Shown here: positions 57,437 through 64,000 of the stretch, piece after piece
Position numbering within the stretch: the stretch's first letter is position 1
Layout of the letters: each line of letters begins with the position of its first letter
Origin: Betaproteobacteria bacterium
Lineage (GTDB): Bacteria; Pseudomonadota; Gammaproteobacteria; Burkholderiales; Rhodocyclaceae
DNA length: 64,000 bases
Reading direction: 5' to 3'
Assembly (NCBI GenBank): GCA_016709965.1
Contig: JADJLT010000006.1
Coordinates: 186,001-250,000, forward strand
Notes under the pieces: model-generated
Told to the model about the DNA's origin: nothing
The model's input: the letters and a program-made list of their open reading frames with translations, nothing else
Databases searched by the model: none
Program-made: the position numbers and the translations under genes

Positions 57437-58014
57437 GGCTTGGCTCTTGGTTGTATATATTGTCCCCGGACCTGCGATTGCAGAACGAGGGTCAAGTTAT
57501 TGTTGTCAATCTTCGCGCCGACAGCGGTCAGCCTGGATTGTCCCTGGGTGATTTCAATCCCGCTGCCTGTAAAGGCTGTTCCGGCCTCGGGGTGGGCGGT
57601 CAGTTCCGGCATGCGGGCAACCATTTCGGGGCGCTCCGGTGTCCCTGTTCGAGTAAGGATCACATTATCCCAGAGAAAAACAGTTTCGCCCTTGGCGGTT
57701 ACTTTGGCGTGATCGCCGGTAACGGTGACGGACGGCGCGCCGGGACGATAACTGATCAAGGTTGGAGAGCTAACTTCGGAAGTGTCGTCGTCCGGGAAAT
57801 GGACAAAGCGGGGGCCGGTCAGGCGGTATTTGACATGACCTGTTTGATCGAACCGGCGAACGACAAAGTTATCCGCCATGGCATCGGGATCATGGCGAAG
57901 CTTGCCGTCGCTTTTTGTCTCGCCACGGTCAACGGTACTTTGCAGCCAAAAGCTGAGGGCGGCCAGTATGGTCAGGACGATGACCGGAAAGAGTTGGCTG
58001 GGCCAGTGTTTCAT
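57433..58014 (-). CDS. lptC: LPS export ABC transporter periplasmic protein LptC
   Basis: 193 residues from ATG 58014. A single N-terminal TM anchor (FPVIVLTILAALSFWLQ) precedes a jellyroll domain (YRLTGPRFVHFPDDDTSEVS, VFLWDNVILTRTGTPERPEM). LptC takes LPS from LptB2FG and passes it to LptA. The start overlaps the kdsC stop by 4 nt. A degenerate dispersed motif lies near its TM segment. Confidence 0.93.
   Translation of the reverse strand: MKHWPSQLFPVIVLTILAALSFWLQSTVDRGETKSDGKLRHDPDAMADNFVVRRFDQTGHVKYRLTGPRFVHFPDDDTSEVSSPTLISYRPGAPSVTVTGDHAKVTAKGETVFLWDNVILTRTGTPERPEMVARMPELTAHPEAGTAFTGSGIEITQGQSRLTAVGAKIDNNNLTLVLQSQVRGQYIQPRAKP
57922..57956 (+). repeat. Degenerate copy of the dispersed motif in lptC
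   Basis: CCACGGTCAAC, 9 nt, then CAGCCAAAA and TGA have the same spacing as the copy at 55315. The bases CGG A-tract between are lost. Chance or a decayed copy are both possible. Confidence 0.3.
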
Positions 58015-58538
58015 TGCGGCGTGAGGTAGGGGGCGAATGCTGCGTCGAGCTTGCCCTGGGCAGAGAGGATGAACTCTACCGCTTCGCGCACGGCGCCCTT
58101 GCCGCCAGATGCCTCGGTGACGATATGCGCGCGATCCTTGACAATCGAGCGGGCATTGGCCGGAGCGATGGCCAGGCCACATTGGCTCATGGCTGGCAGG
58201 TCGATCAGATCGTCGCCCATGAAGGCGAGCTCGGACCAGTTCAGCCTCAGTTTTTCCAGCAGTTGTGCGGATACCGTGCCCTTGTTGCCGACGCCATGGA
58301 AGACATGTTCAATCCCCAGGTCCTTGGCACGACAGGAAACGACGTTGGAGGTGCGGCCGGTGATGATGGCGACGTCGATGCCGGCGCGCTTCAACAGGAC
58401 GATGCCAAGACCGTCCTGGACGTTGAAAGTTTTCAGTTCGTGGCCATCATCGGTGTAATGCAATCCGCCATCGGTCATGACGCCGTCAATGTCGAAGGCA
58501 ACCAGCTTGATGCGGGCGGCGCGGGCTTTGGTGTCCAT
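58011..58538 (-). CDS. kdsC: 3-deoxy-D-manno-octulosonate 8-phosphate phosphatase
   Basis: 175 residues, a HAD-superfamily C0 enzyme. Motif I is LVAFDIDGVMTDGGLHYTDD, with ITGRTSNVVSCRAKDLGIEH (motif II) and MGDDLIDLPAMSQCGLAIAP (motif III/IV). It releases KDO from KDO-8-P. The 1-nt overlap with kdsD and 4-nt overlap with lptC put it in the LPS operon. Confidence 0.96.
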   Translation of the reverse strand: MDTKARAARIKLVAFDIDGVMTDGGLHYTDDGHELKTFNVQDGLGIVLLKRAGIDVAIITGRTSNVVSCRAKDLGIEHVFHGVGNKGTVSAQLLEKLRLNWSELAFMGDDLIDLPAMSQCGLAIAPANARSIVKDRAHIVTEASGGKGAVREAVEFILSAQGKLDAAFAPYLTPQ

Positions 58539-59536
58539 CAGATAACCTTGGCGGTAAATAGATCGTGCATGTTGAGTGCGCCGATCAGGTGATTGTCGGC
58601 GTCGACCACGAGCAGCGCGTTGATGCGCAGACGCTCCATGGTTTCGACGGCCTCGACCGCAAGACGGTCGGGGCCGATTGTGCGCGGCGAGGAGTGCATG
58701 ACAGAGGCGATGTTGCCCTGTTGCAGATCAATACGCTTTTCAAAGGCACGACGCAGGTCGCCGTCCGTGAAAATGCCGAGCACCACATTTTCGGGCGTGG
58801 TGACTGCGACGAGACCGAGGCCGCCGCGTGACATGGCTACGATCGAATCGGTAATGCCGGTTGTCGGCGAGACGGCTGGTACCAGTTTACCAGCGCGCAT
58901 GACATCACGAACGTGAGTCAGCAGGCGCCGGCCGAGTGAGCCGCCAGGGTGGGAGCGGGCAAAATCATCGGGGCTGAAGCCGCGCGCGTCGAGCAGGGCG
59001 ACCGCCAGTGCATCGCCCAGCGCCAGCGACGCGGTCGTGCTGGCGGTCGGCGCCAGATTATGCGGGCAAGCCTCCTGGGCGACGCCGGCATCCAGATGAA
59101 CATCCGCCTCTCGCGCGAGGGTTGAAGCGGGTACTCCCGTCATGGAAATTATTTTTGCGCCCTGGCGCTTGACGGCCGGGACTATGCGCAGCAGCTCTTC
59201 CGATTCTCCTGAGTTGGAGAGGGCGAGGAGTATATCGTTGCGAGTAATCATGCCGAGGTCGCCATGGCTGGCTTCGGCCGGATGAACAAAATAGGCAGGG
59301 GTGCCGGTGCTGGCCATAGTGGCCGCTATTTTGCGGGCAATATGGCCGGACTTTCCCATGCCACTAACGATCAGGCGACCCTGGCAGTTCAGGATCAATT
59401 CGACAGCGCGCGCAAAATCTTCGTTTATTCGGCTTTTCAGGGCGTCGACCGCGGCAGCCTCGATACTCAGGGTCTAACGACCCAGTTCCAGAGCGCGTTC
59501 CGGCGAGAAGCGGGCGGTAGATTGACTTGGGTTCAT
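58538..59536 (-). pseudogene. kdsD: Arabinose-5-phosphate isomerase with an amber codon at position 21
   Basis: From ATG 59536 the frame reads MNPSQSTARFSPERALELGR, then TAG at 59476-59474, and then continues unbroken as TLSIEAAAVDALKSRINEDF on to TGA-type stop at 58538. Apart from the TAG, all 332 residues fit KdsD. The SIS sugar-isomerase domain (SGMGKSGHIARKIAATMAS, HPAEASHGDLGMITRNDILL, ALSNSGESEELLRIVPAVKR) is followed by two CBS repeats (HVRDVMRAGKLVPAVSP, ALNMHDLFTAKVI). It makes arabinose-5-P for KDO synthesis, an essential step. A restart at TTG 59398 would give 286 residues and lose the first helix. Sequence error, a functional restart or suppression could explain viability. Confidence 0.85.
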
Positions 59537-59588
59537 GGGCGGGCAGAGGTTATGATGGGTCAAGTATACCTGACTTCAAGCAACGGCC

Positions 59589-61547
59589 TTGAGCGCACTC
59601 TCACTCGTCCTCCTTCTGCTCGGCGCCTCGGTTTTGGCCGTGGTCGTCTTTCGGCGCTTTAATTTGCCGCCGGTCCTTGGCTACTTGTTCGTCGGTAGCG
59701 TGATCGGACCGCACGCGCTGAATTTGATGAACGACATGCACCGGGCCGAATACCTCGCTGAATTCGGTGTGGTTTTCCTGATGTTCTCGATAGGACTTGA
59801 ATTTTCCCTACCCAAACTGTTTGCGATGAAACGCATCGTGTTCGGGCTCGGATTGCTGCAGGTTGTCGTTAGCATGGCCTTGATTTCCGGGTTGATCATG
59901 CTCTTTGGCGTTAGCTGGCAGTTGGGCATCGCCCTTGGTGGTGTCTTTGCCATGTCGTCCACAGCTGTGCTGACCAAGTTGCTGGTCGAGCGCATGCAAC
60001 TGGATTCGCCGCACGGTCGGGACATCATGGGCGTGCTGCTCTTTCAGGATCTGGCGGTGGTCCCTTTGCTGGTCATTATTCCCTCATTGACGCAACCGCC
60101 AGAGAAGCTGGCGGTATTACTGGGGGTGGCGCTGCTCAAGGCGATCGTTGTACTTGCCTTGATTCTGGTATTTGGTCAGCACCTGATGCGTAAATGGTTC
60201 CATTTTGTCGCCCGTGCCAAGTCGTCTGAAGTGTTCGTCCTCAACGTCTTGCTGATTACGCTCAGTCTGGCCACCATCACCGAGCTCGCAGGACTTTCCT
60301 TGGCGCTCGGCGCGTTTGTTGCCGGCATGCTGATTTCGGAAACCGAATACAAGCTGCAGGTGGAAGAGGATATCAAGCCTTTCCGCGATGTGCTGATGGG
60401 GCTTTTCTTTGTCACGATTGGCGTCAAGCTTAATGTCCATCTGGTGGTTGGCTTGTGGTGGCAAGTCCTGCTGGCACTACTGGCATTGCTGCTGATCAAG
60501 TCGCTGGTTGTCGGTTTGTTGTCCTGGCGTCTTGGGGCGACGCCCGGCAATGCCATCCGTTCCGGTTTGTGGTTGTGCGCCGGTGGCGAGTTCGGGTTCG
60601 TGTTGCTGGGCGAAATTATCCATCTGCCGAGAGAGATTCAGCAGGTCGCTTTGACTGTGCTGGTGTTGTCGATGCTGATCGCGCCGTTCATTGTCCAGTA
60701 CAGCGAGCGGATCGTCGTTCGTTTCGTGGCCAGCGAATGGATGATCCGTTCCATGCAATTGACCAAGATTGCTGCGCAATCAATGGGTTCGGAGAAGCAT
60801 GCCATCATTTGCGGCTTTGGGCGCAACGGCCAATATCTTGCACGCTTTCTGGCGCAGGAGGGCATCCACTATATGGCGCTGGATCTGGACCCGGATCGTA
60901 TCCGGGAGGCGGTGGCTGGCGGTGAAAACGTTGCATACGGTGATGTCGGGAGAAAAGAATCCTTGCTGGCCGCAGGCTTGATGCGAGCCAGTGTCATTAT
61001 CGTGACGGTGAGCGATACCCAGTTGTCCGAACGGGTCTTGCATCATGTTCAGGAACTGCGGCCTGATTTGCCGGTGGTGGTTCGTGCGCTTGATGAGCGC
61101 GACATGGAGCGTTTGACTCGTGCCGGTGCCACTGAGGTCGTACCGGAGGCGCTGGAGGGTAGTCTCATGCTTGCCTCACACGCCATGGTTTTGGTGGGCG
61201 TACCACTGAATCGCGTGCTCAAGCGCGTTCGCCAGACCCGATCTCAACGTTATAGCTTGTTACGTGGTTTCTATCGTGGCATAAGCGACCGTGACCGCGA
61301 TGAAGAGGACGAGCAGCAACCACGGCTTCACACTGTATTGCTCGTGCCGGGTGCGGCAGCTATAGGACAGACGCTGAACAACCTCGATCTCGATGCACTG
61401 GGCTGCGAAGTCAGTGCTATCCGGCGTCGGGGTATCCGCGCCTTGGAGCCGGCACCGGAAACGCTTCTGGAAGAGGGGGATGCGGTGATTGTTCTGGGTT
61501 CACCGGCGGTCGTGACGGCTGCTGAGCAACGCTTGCTGCAGAAATGA
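59589..61547 (+). CDS. CPA2 monovalent cation:proton antiporter with TrkA-N and TrkA-C domains
   Basis: 652 residues from a TTG start at 59589. About 12 TM helices (FGVVFLMFSIGLEFSLPKLF, GVFAMSSTAVLTKLLVERMQ, GLWLCAGGEFGFVLLGEIIH) form the exchanger. A TrkA-N Rossmann domain (AIICGFGRNGQYLARFLAQE, ~400) and a TrkA-C domain at the C-terminus bind NAD(H) or another ligand. This is the KefB/KefC/YbaL layout, involved in K+ or Na+ efflux against H+. It is divergent from kdsD, 52 nt away. Ligand and ion are not determined. Confidence 0.92.
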   Translation: MSALSLVLLLLGASVLAVVVFRRFNLPPVLGYLFVGSVIGPHALNLMNDMHRAEYLAEFGVVFLMFSIGLEFSLPKLFAMKRIVFGLGLLQVVVSMALISGLIMLFGVSWQLGIALGGVFAMSSTAVLTKLLVERMQLDSPHGRDIMGVLLFQDLAVVPLLVIIPSLTQPPEKLAVLLGVALLKAIVVLALILVFGQHLMRKWFHFVARAKSSEVFVLNVLLITLSLATITELAGLSLALGAFVAGMLISETEYKLQVEEDIKPFRDVLMGLFFVTIGVKLNVHLVVGLWWQVLLALLALLLIKSLVVGLLSWRLGATPGNAIRSGLWLCAGGEFGFVLLGEIIHLPREIQQVALTVLVLSMLIAPFIVQYSERIVVRFVASEWMIRSMQLTKIAAQSMGSEKHAIICGFGRNGQYLARFLAQEGIHYMALDLDPDRIREAVAGGENVAYGDVGRKESLLAAGLMRASVIIVTVSDTQLSERVLHHVQELRPDLPVVVRALDERDMERLTRAGATEVVPEALEGSLMLASHAMVLVGVPLNRVLKRVRQTRSQRYSLLRGFYRGISDRDRDEEDEQQPRLHTVLLVPGAAAIGQTLNNLDLDALGCEVSAIRRRGIRALEPAPETLLEEGDAVIVLGSPAVVTAAEQRLLQK

Positions 61548-61548
61548 A

Positions 61549-61572
61549 AAAGCCCATCGAAATGGGCTTTGT
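61549..61572. terminator. Terminator between the antiporter and prepilin genes
   Basis: AAAGCCCAT (61549-61557) pairs with ATGGGCTTT (61562-61570) around CGAA. It overlaps the region right after the antiporter stop and serves the convergent gene as well. Confidence 0.82.
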
Positions 61573-61585
61573 GGGGCGATATTGC

Positions 61586-62227
61586 TTAATTTGACGAGCA
61601 AACCGTATAGAGGTTGCTATCTTCTGCCACCGTGAGGTTGGCAGGCGGGTTGGCTGATGTCGCGCAAACACCTTGGCAGATAACGCGAATGTTGCCGGTA
61701 GCTGTGTTGCCATCGTCCGCAGTAATGTCCAGTTGGCGTACAAACCGCCCTTGGATATTGGTTGAGCAAACGTAGAAGTTGCCAGTCCATCCGGCTAATG
61801 GCGAAACTCCGGTAATGCCGATCAGCCCACCTTCGGAGTTCCTGGGGAAGAATTCAGCGTTCATGACGAGGGAGCCGGTGGCCAGATTGGCCCGACGAAC
61901 ATGGTCCCAGAAGTTGCAGGATTCGGTCGGGCAAGCGTTGCCCGCAGGTTCGGCGTTCCAGTCGCCATCGATGCGTCCGCTACCGTCGCCATTTGCAACG
62001 GCGCCAATGTGGGTGATAGCGGCTCGATCATCACCAGGCAGGGCACGAAACTTATCTTGGTAGGCGAAGACAAAAGTTGGGATCGAACGAAAGTCATTGG
62101 CTAGATTTTTTACTTTTGCGCTGTTGATCAGCTCTTGCCCCTTCAAAACGCCACCCAGTAAAAGTCCGATAATGACTAGAACAATGGCGATTTCGACAAG
62201 GGTGAAGCCTTTTTGTTGGCTTTTCAT
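61586..62227 (-). CDS. Type IV prepilin-like protein
   Basis: 213 residues. Leader QQKG followed by FTLVEIAIVLVIIGLLLGGV, the prepilin peptidase site with Phe+1 and Glu+5. It has a KGQELINSAKVKNLANDFRS N-terminal helix, then a Cys-bearing globular part (NACPTESCNFWDHVR, FYVCSTN, VICQGVCATS, YTVCSSN). Six to seven Cys suggest disulfides. It is a pseudopilin or minor/major pilin of a type IV pilus or type II secretion machine. No assembly genes are adjacent. Confidence 0.88.
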   Translation of the reverse strand: MKSQQKGFTLVEIAIVLVIIGLLLGGVLKGQELINSAKVKNLANDFRSIPTFVFAYQDKFRALPGDDRAAITHIGAVANGDGSGRIDGDWNAEPAGNACPTESCNFWDHVRRANLATGSLVMNAEFFPRNSEGGLIGITGVSPLAGWTGNFYVCSTNIQGRFVRQLDITADDGNTATGNIRVICQGVCATSANPPANLTVAEDSNLYTVCSSN

Positions 62228-62355
62228 GGCATGCTCCGATTTATATTTTCGTGTCTATATAAGCAACTTTCACGCCCGATGTTTTCAGGGGAATTTGTCA
62301 ATCGTGAATAGCAAATTTGCTGGAAGTGTCGAAAAATGAACAGTGTGTCTGAAAA

Positions 62356-64000
62356 ATGAACGCCAGGCTGTCAAATCGGATTGCCAATCGACTGGCAAAT
62401 TGGCCGCACTTTTTGCTGGCCGGGCATTTGCTGATGTTGCATGCGCTGGCCTTCGGTGGTTGGCGTATACCGCCTGTTAGTCTGCTTTGGGTCGTTGCTC
62501 TGGGGCTCTTTCTGATCTGGCAGCCTTTTGTTGCCGGAGAGCGTCGGATTACTCCGCGTCAGGGCGCCATGCTTTGCGGCGCAGTTTTGGGCTCTACCCT
62601 GTTGCTTGGGCCTTGGCTTTTGTTGATATGGTGTGGTGCATTGGCCGCAGCGATTGGGGGGCGAGTGCTTTGGACGGAGCGCCGTAGTGAACGCTCCGGC
62701 TATCTGCTGGCCTTTGGCTATCTGATAGTCGTTGCCGTGCTGGGCGTTGTGCCGGAAATCTCACCGGTTGTTGCATTGGATCCCGCATTGCGCGGCCTTT
62801 TGGCTCGCTACATGCCGTTATTCCTGCCTGTGCTGCTGTTTTTTCCCGCGCGTGCACCACAACGCAAATCTGGTGAGGCATTCGACCTGTTTTATGGCAT
62901 GCTGGTTTTTCTCGTCCTGGCGGTTTTTGTGCTGGGTGCGCTGGCTTATATGCTGGTGACGACCGCCAGTTACGTCGAAGCGCTCTTCAAGGCTTCCATG
63001 ACCGTAGCCTGCGCTTTGCTCATTGTCGCCTGGGCCTGGAATCCACGGGCCGGCTTTTCCGGAATTGGTTCGGCGGTTTCTCGCTATTTGTTATCAATGG
63101 GTATGCCACTTGAGCAGTGGTTGGTGCAGCTGTCGGCGGAGAGTGAGCGGCACGCAGATCCGACGCGTTTCCTCGAGGCTCAAATGGGGCGTATGCGGGA
63201 GATGCCTTGGGTCATGGGCGTTTCATGGAAATCGGGGCAGAGTTCAGGGCAATCTGGCGAATTGACGCAATATGTGCATGCTTGCTTGGCAAATGAACTG
63301 GCTTTGAACGTTCATTTTCGACAGGCGCCATCACCTGCCATGCGTTGGCACGTCGAGTGGCTATTGCGACTGGTAGCCGAGTTCTACCTGGTGAAGCGGC
63401 AGACCCATCAGTTGCAGCGCATGGGTTATGTACAGGCAATCTATGAAACCGGGGCGCGGGTGACGCATGACGTAAAAAATTTATTACAGTCGTTGCAGGT
63501 ACTTTGCTATGCGGCAAACCAGCCAGGAGATCCGGCCGAGGTCGCTTCGCTGCTCGGCAGGCAATTACCGCAGATTGCTGATCGACTGAAGGCAACGCTG
63601 GAAAAACTGCAGTCACCAAGCCTCGAGTCACAGGAACAGGTTGCCGCAGATTTTTGGTGGGCAGGGCTCAAGGAAAGATATGCGCATGTGTCGCTTGAGT
63701 GGCTCGGAGAGGCTACGGTAAACACCTCTGTGCCTGGAGCTTTATTCGATAGTGTTGCGGAAAATTTATTGCAGAACGCACTGGCCAAGCGTCAGCGTCA
63801 GCCCGGCTTGAAAATCAGGGTGGCTTTCGGCGATGCCTCCTTGAGCGTTGATGATGATGGTTTGGCCATTCCATCAGTGCTGGTCGCAAACCTGTTCAGG
63901 GAGCCTGTCAGTTCCGAGGATGGGTTGGGGGTTGGTCTATATCACGCAGCACGACAGGCGGATGGCGCCGGATATGCGCTGAAGTTGGTTGAAAACCGGG
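62356..64000 (+). CDS. Sensor histidine kinase, 3' end cut by window edge
   Basis: 548 codons stay open from ATG 62356 to the window end. The N-terminal ~230 residues hold about six or seven TM helices (GAVLGSTLLLGPWLLLIWCG, YLLAFGYLIVVAVLGVVPEI, VLLFFPARAPQ). A soluble region at ~260-360 follows. The kinase core has an unusual H-box VTHDVKNLLQSLQVLCYA with His371, and the N-box FDSVAENLLQNALAKR and GLGVGLYHAARQADG appear before the cut. The HDVKN type is found in the HDxKN group of kinases rather than the HExRT type. Input and partner regulator are unknown; a regulator gene may lie downstream of the window. Confidence 0.88.
   Translation, partial: MNARLSNRIANRLANWPHFLLAGHLLMLHALAFGGWRIPPVSLLWVVALGLFLIWQPFVAGERRITPRQGAMLCGAVLGSTLLLGPWLLLIWCGALAAAIGGRVLWTERRSERSGYLLAFGYLIVVAVLGVVPEISPVVALDPALRGLLARYMPLFLPVLLFFPARAPQRKSGEAFDLFYGMLVFLVLAVFVLGALAYMLVTTASYVEALFKASMTVACALLIVAWAWNPRAGFSGIGSAVSRYLLSMGMPLEQWLVQLSAESERHADPTRFLEAQMGRMREMPWVMGVSWKSGQSSGQSGELTQYVHACLANELALNVHFRQAPSPAMRWHVEWLLRLVAEFYLVKRQTHQLQRMGYVQAIYETGARVTHDVKNLLQSLQVLCYAANQPGDPAEVASLLGRQLPQIADRLKATLEKLQSPSLESQEQVAADFWWAGLKERYAHVSLEWLGEATVNTSVPGALFDSVAENLLQNALAKRQRQPGLKIRVAFGDASLSVDDDGLAIPSVLVANLFREPVSSEDGLGVGLYHAARQADGAGYALKLVENR

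Noticed and set aside
1..64000. Window-wide search for tRNA, rRNA, riboswitch and CRISPR arrays
   Set aside because: None was recognised by eye. A covariance-model scan could still reveal a small RNA.

Overview
The window looks like a chromosomal segment of a nitrogen-fixing, polyhydroxyalkanoate-storing betaproteobacterium, most likely Rhodocyclales (Dechloromonas/Azonexus-like). Basis: the GC-rich coding style, the trpGDC and kdsD-kdsC-lptC-lptA gene orders, phasins, a NafY/NifX-type protein and nif-type flavodoxin with sigma-54 sites, and an HrpA-type helicase. The genus is an inference. No rRNA, tRNA or CRISPR array was seen.

Left part (1-15.6 kb) is accessory. It holds the 5' part of a two-partner secretion transporter, a dead IS110 remnant, a muramidase followed by a small exported protein (an effector/immunity-like pair), a TIGR02270 protein, an unusual MltA transglycosylase, and the type VI secretion accessory genes tagH (FHA) and pppA (PP2C phosphatase). 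An OmpA-like protein and a WD40-caspase protein with a glycine-zipper lipoprotein follow. Around the caspase genes lies a graveyard: two diverged copies of a broken coiled-coil gene, an IS256 3' remnant and a broken glutaredoxin-like fragment. No type VI structural gene (TssB/C, Hcp, VgrG) lies in the window.

Middle part (15.7-36 kb): trpGDC with 4-nt overlaps; a major porin; the rplU-rpmA / obgE-proB block; an FKBP isomerase overlapping an RluF-like pseudouridine synthase; a PhaJ-like hydratase; a five-gene MacAB-like efflux operon; and a four-gene operon of hybrid histidine kinase, HD-GYP regulator, porin and a small periplasmic binding-like protein.

Right part (36-64 kb): RidA, a YkgJ-type Cys-rich protein, a heme-sensor-like Tll0287/HAMP protein, M23 and zinc peptidases, pyrF, an orphan adenine-type DNA methyltransferase, glnS and crcB. 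Next comes a small nif island: a nafY-like gene with an in-frame TAA, a small gene with its own sigma-54 promoter, and nifF. Then hemolysin III, a hemerythrin-like protein, a zinc-ribbon nuclease-like protein, hrpA, a CinA-N protein, two phasins, and the LPS block lptA-lptC-kdsC-kdsD, in which kdsD has an amber codon at position 21. A CPA2 antiporter, a type IV prepilin-like protein and a truncated sensor kinase end the window.

The most unusual signal is a dispersed motif of about 33 nt with core GGTCAACCGG. The exact 10-mer occurs six times, against about 0.1 expected by chance, and at least five degenerate copies were found by eye. Copies lie between genes, at gene ends (one supplies a stop codon) and inside coding sequence.
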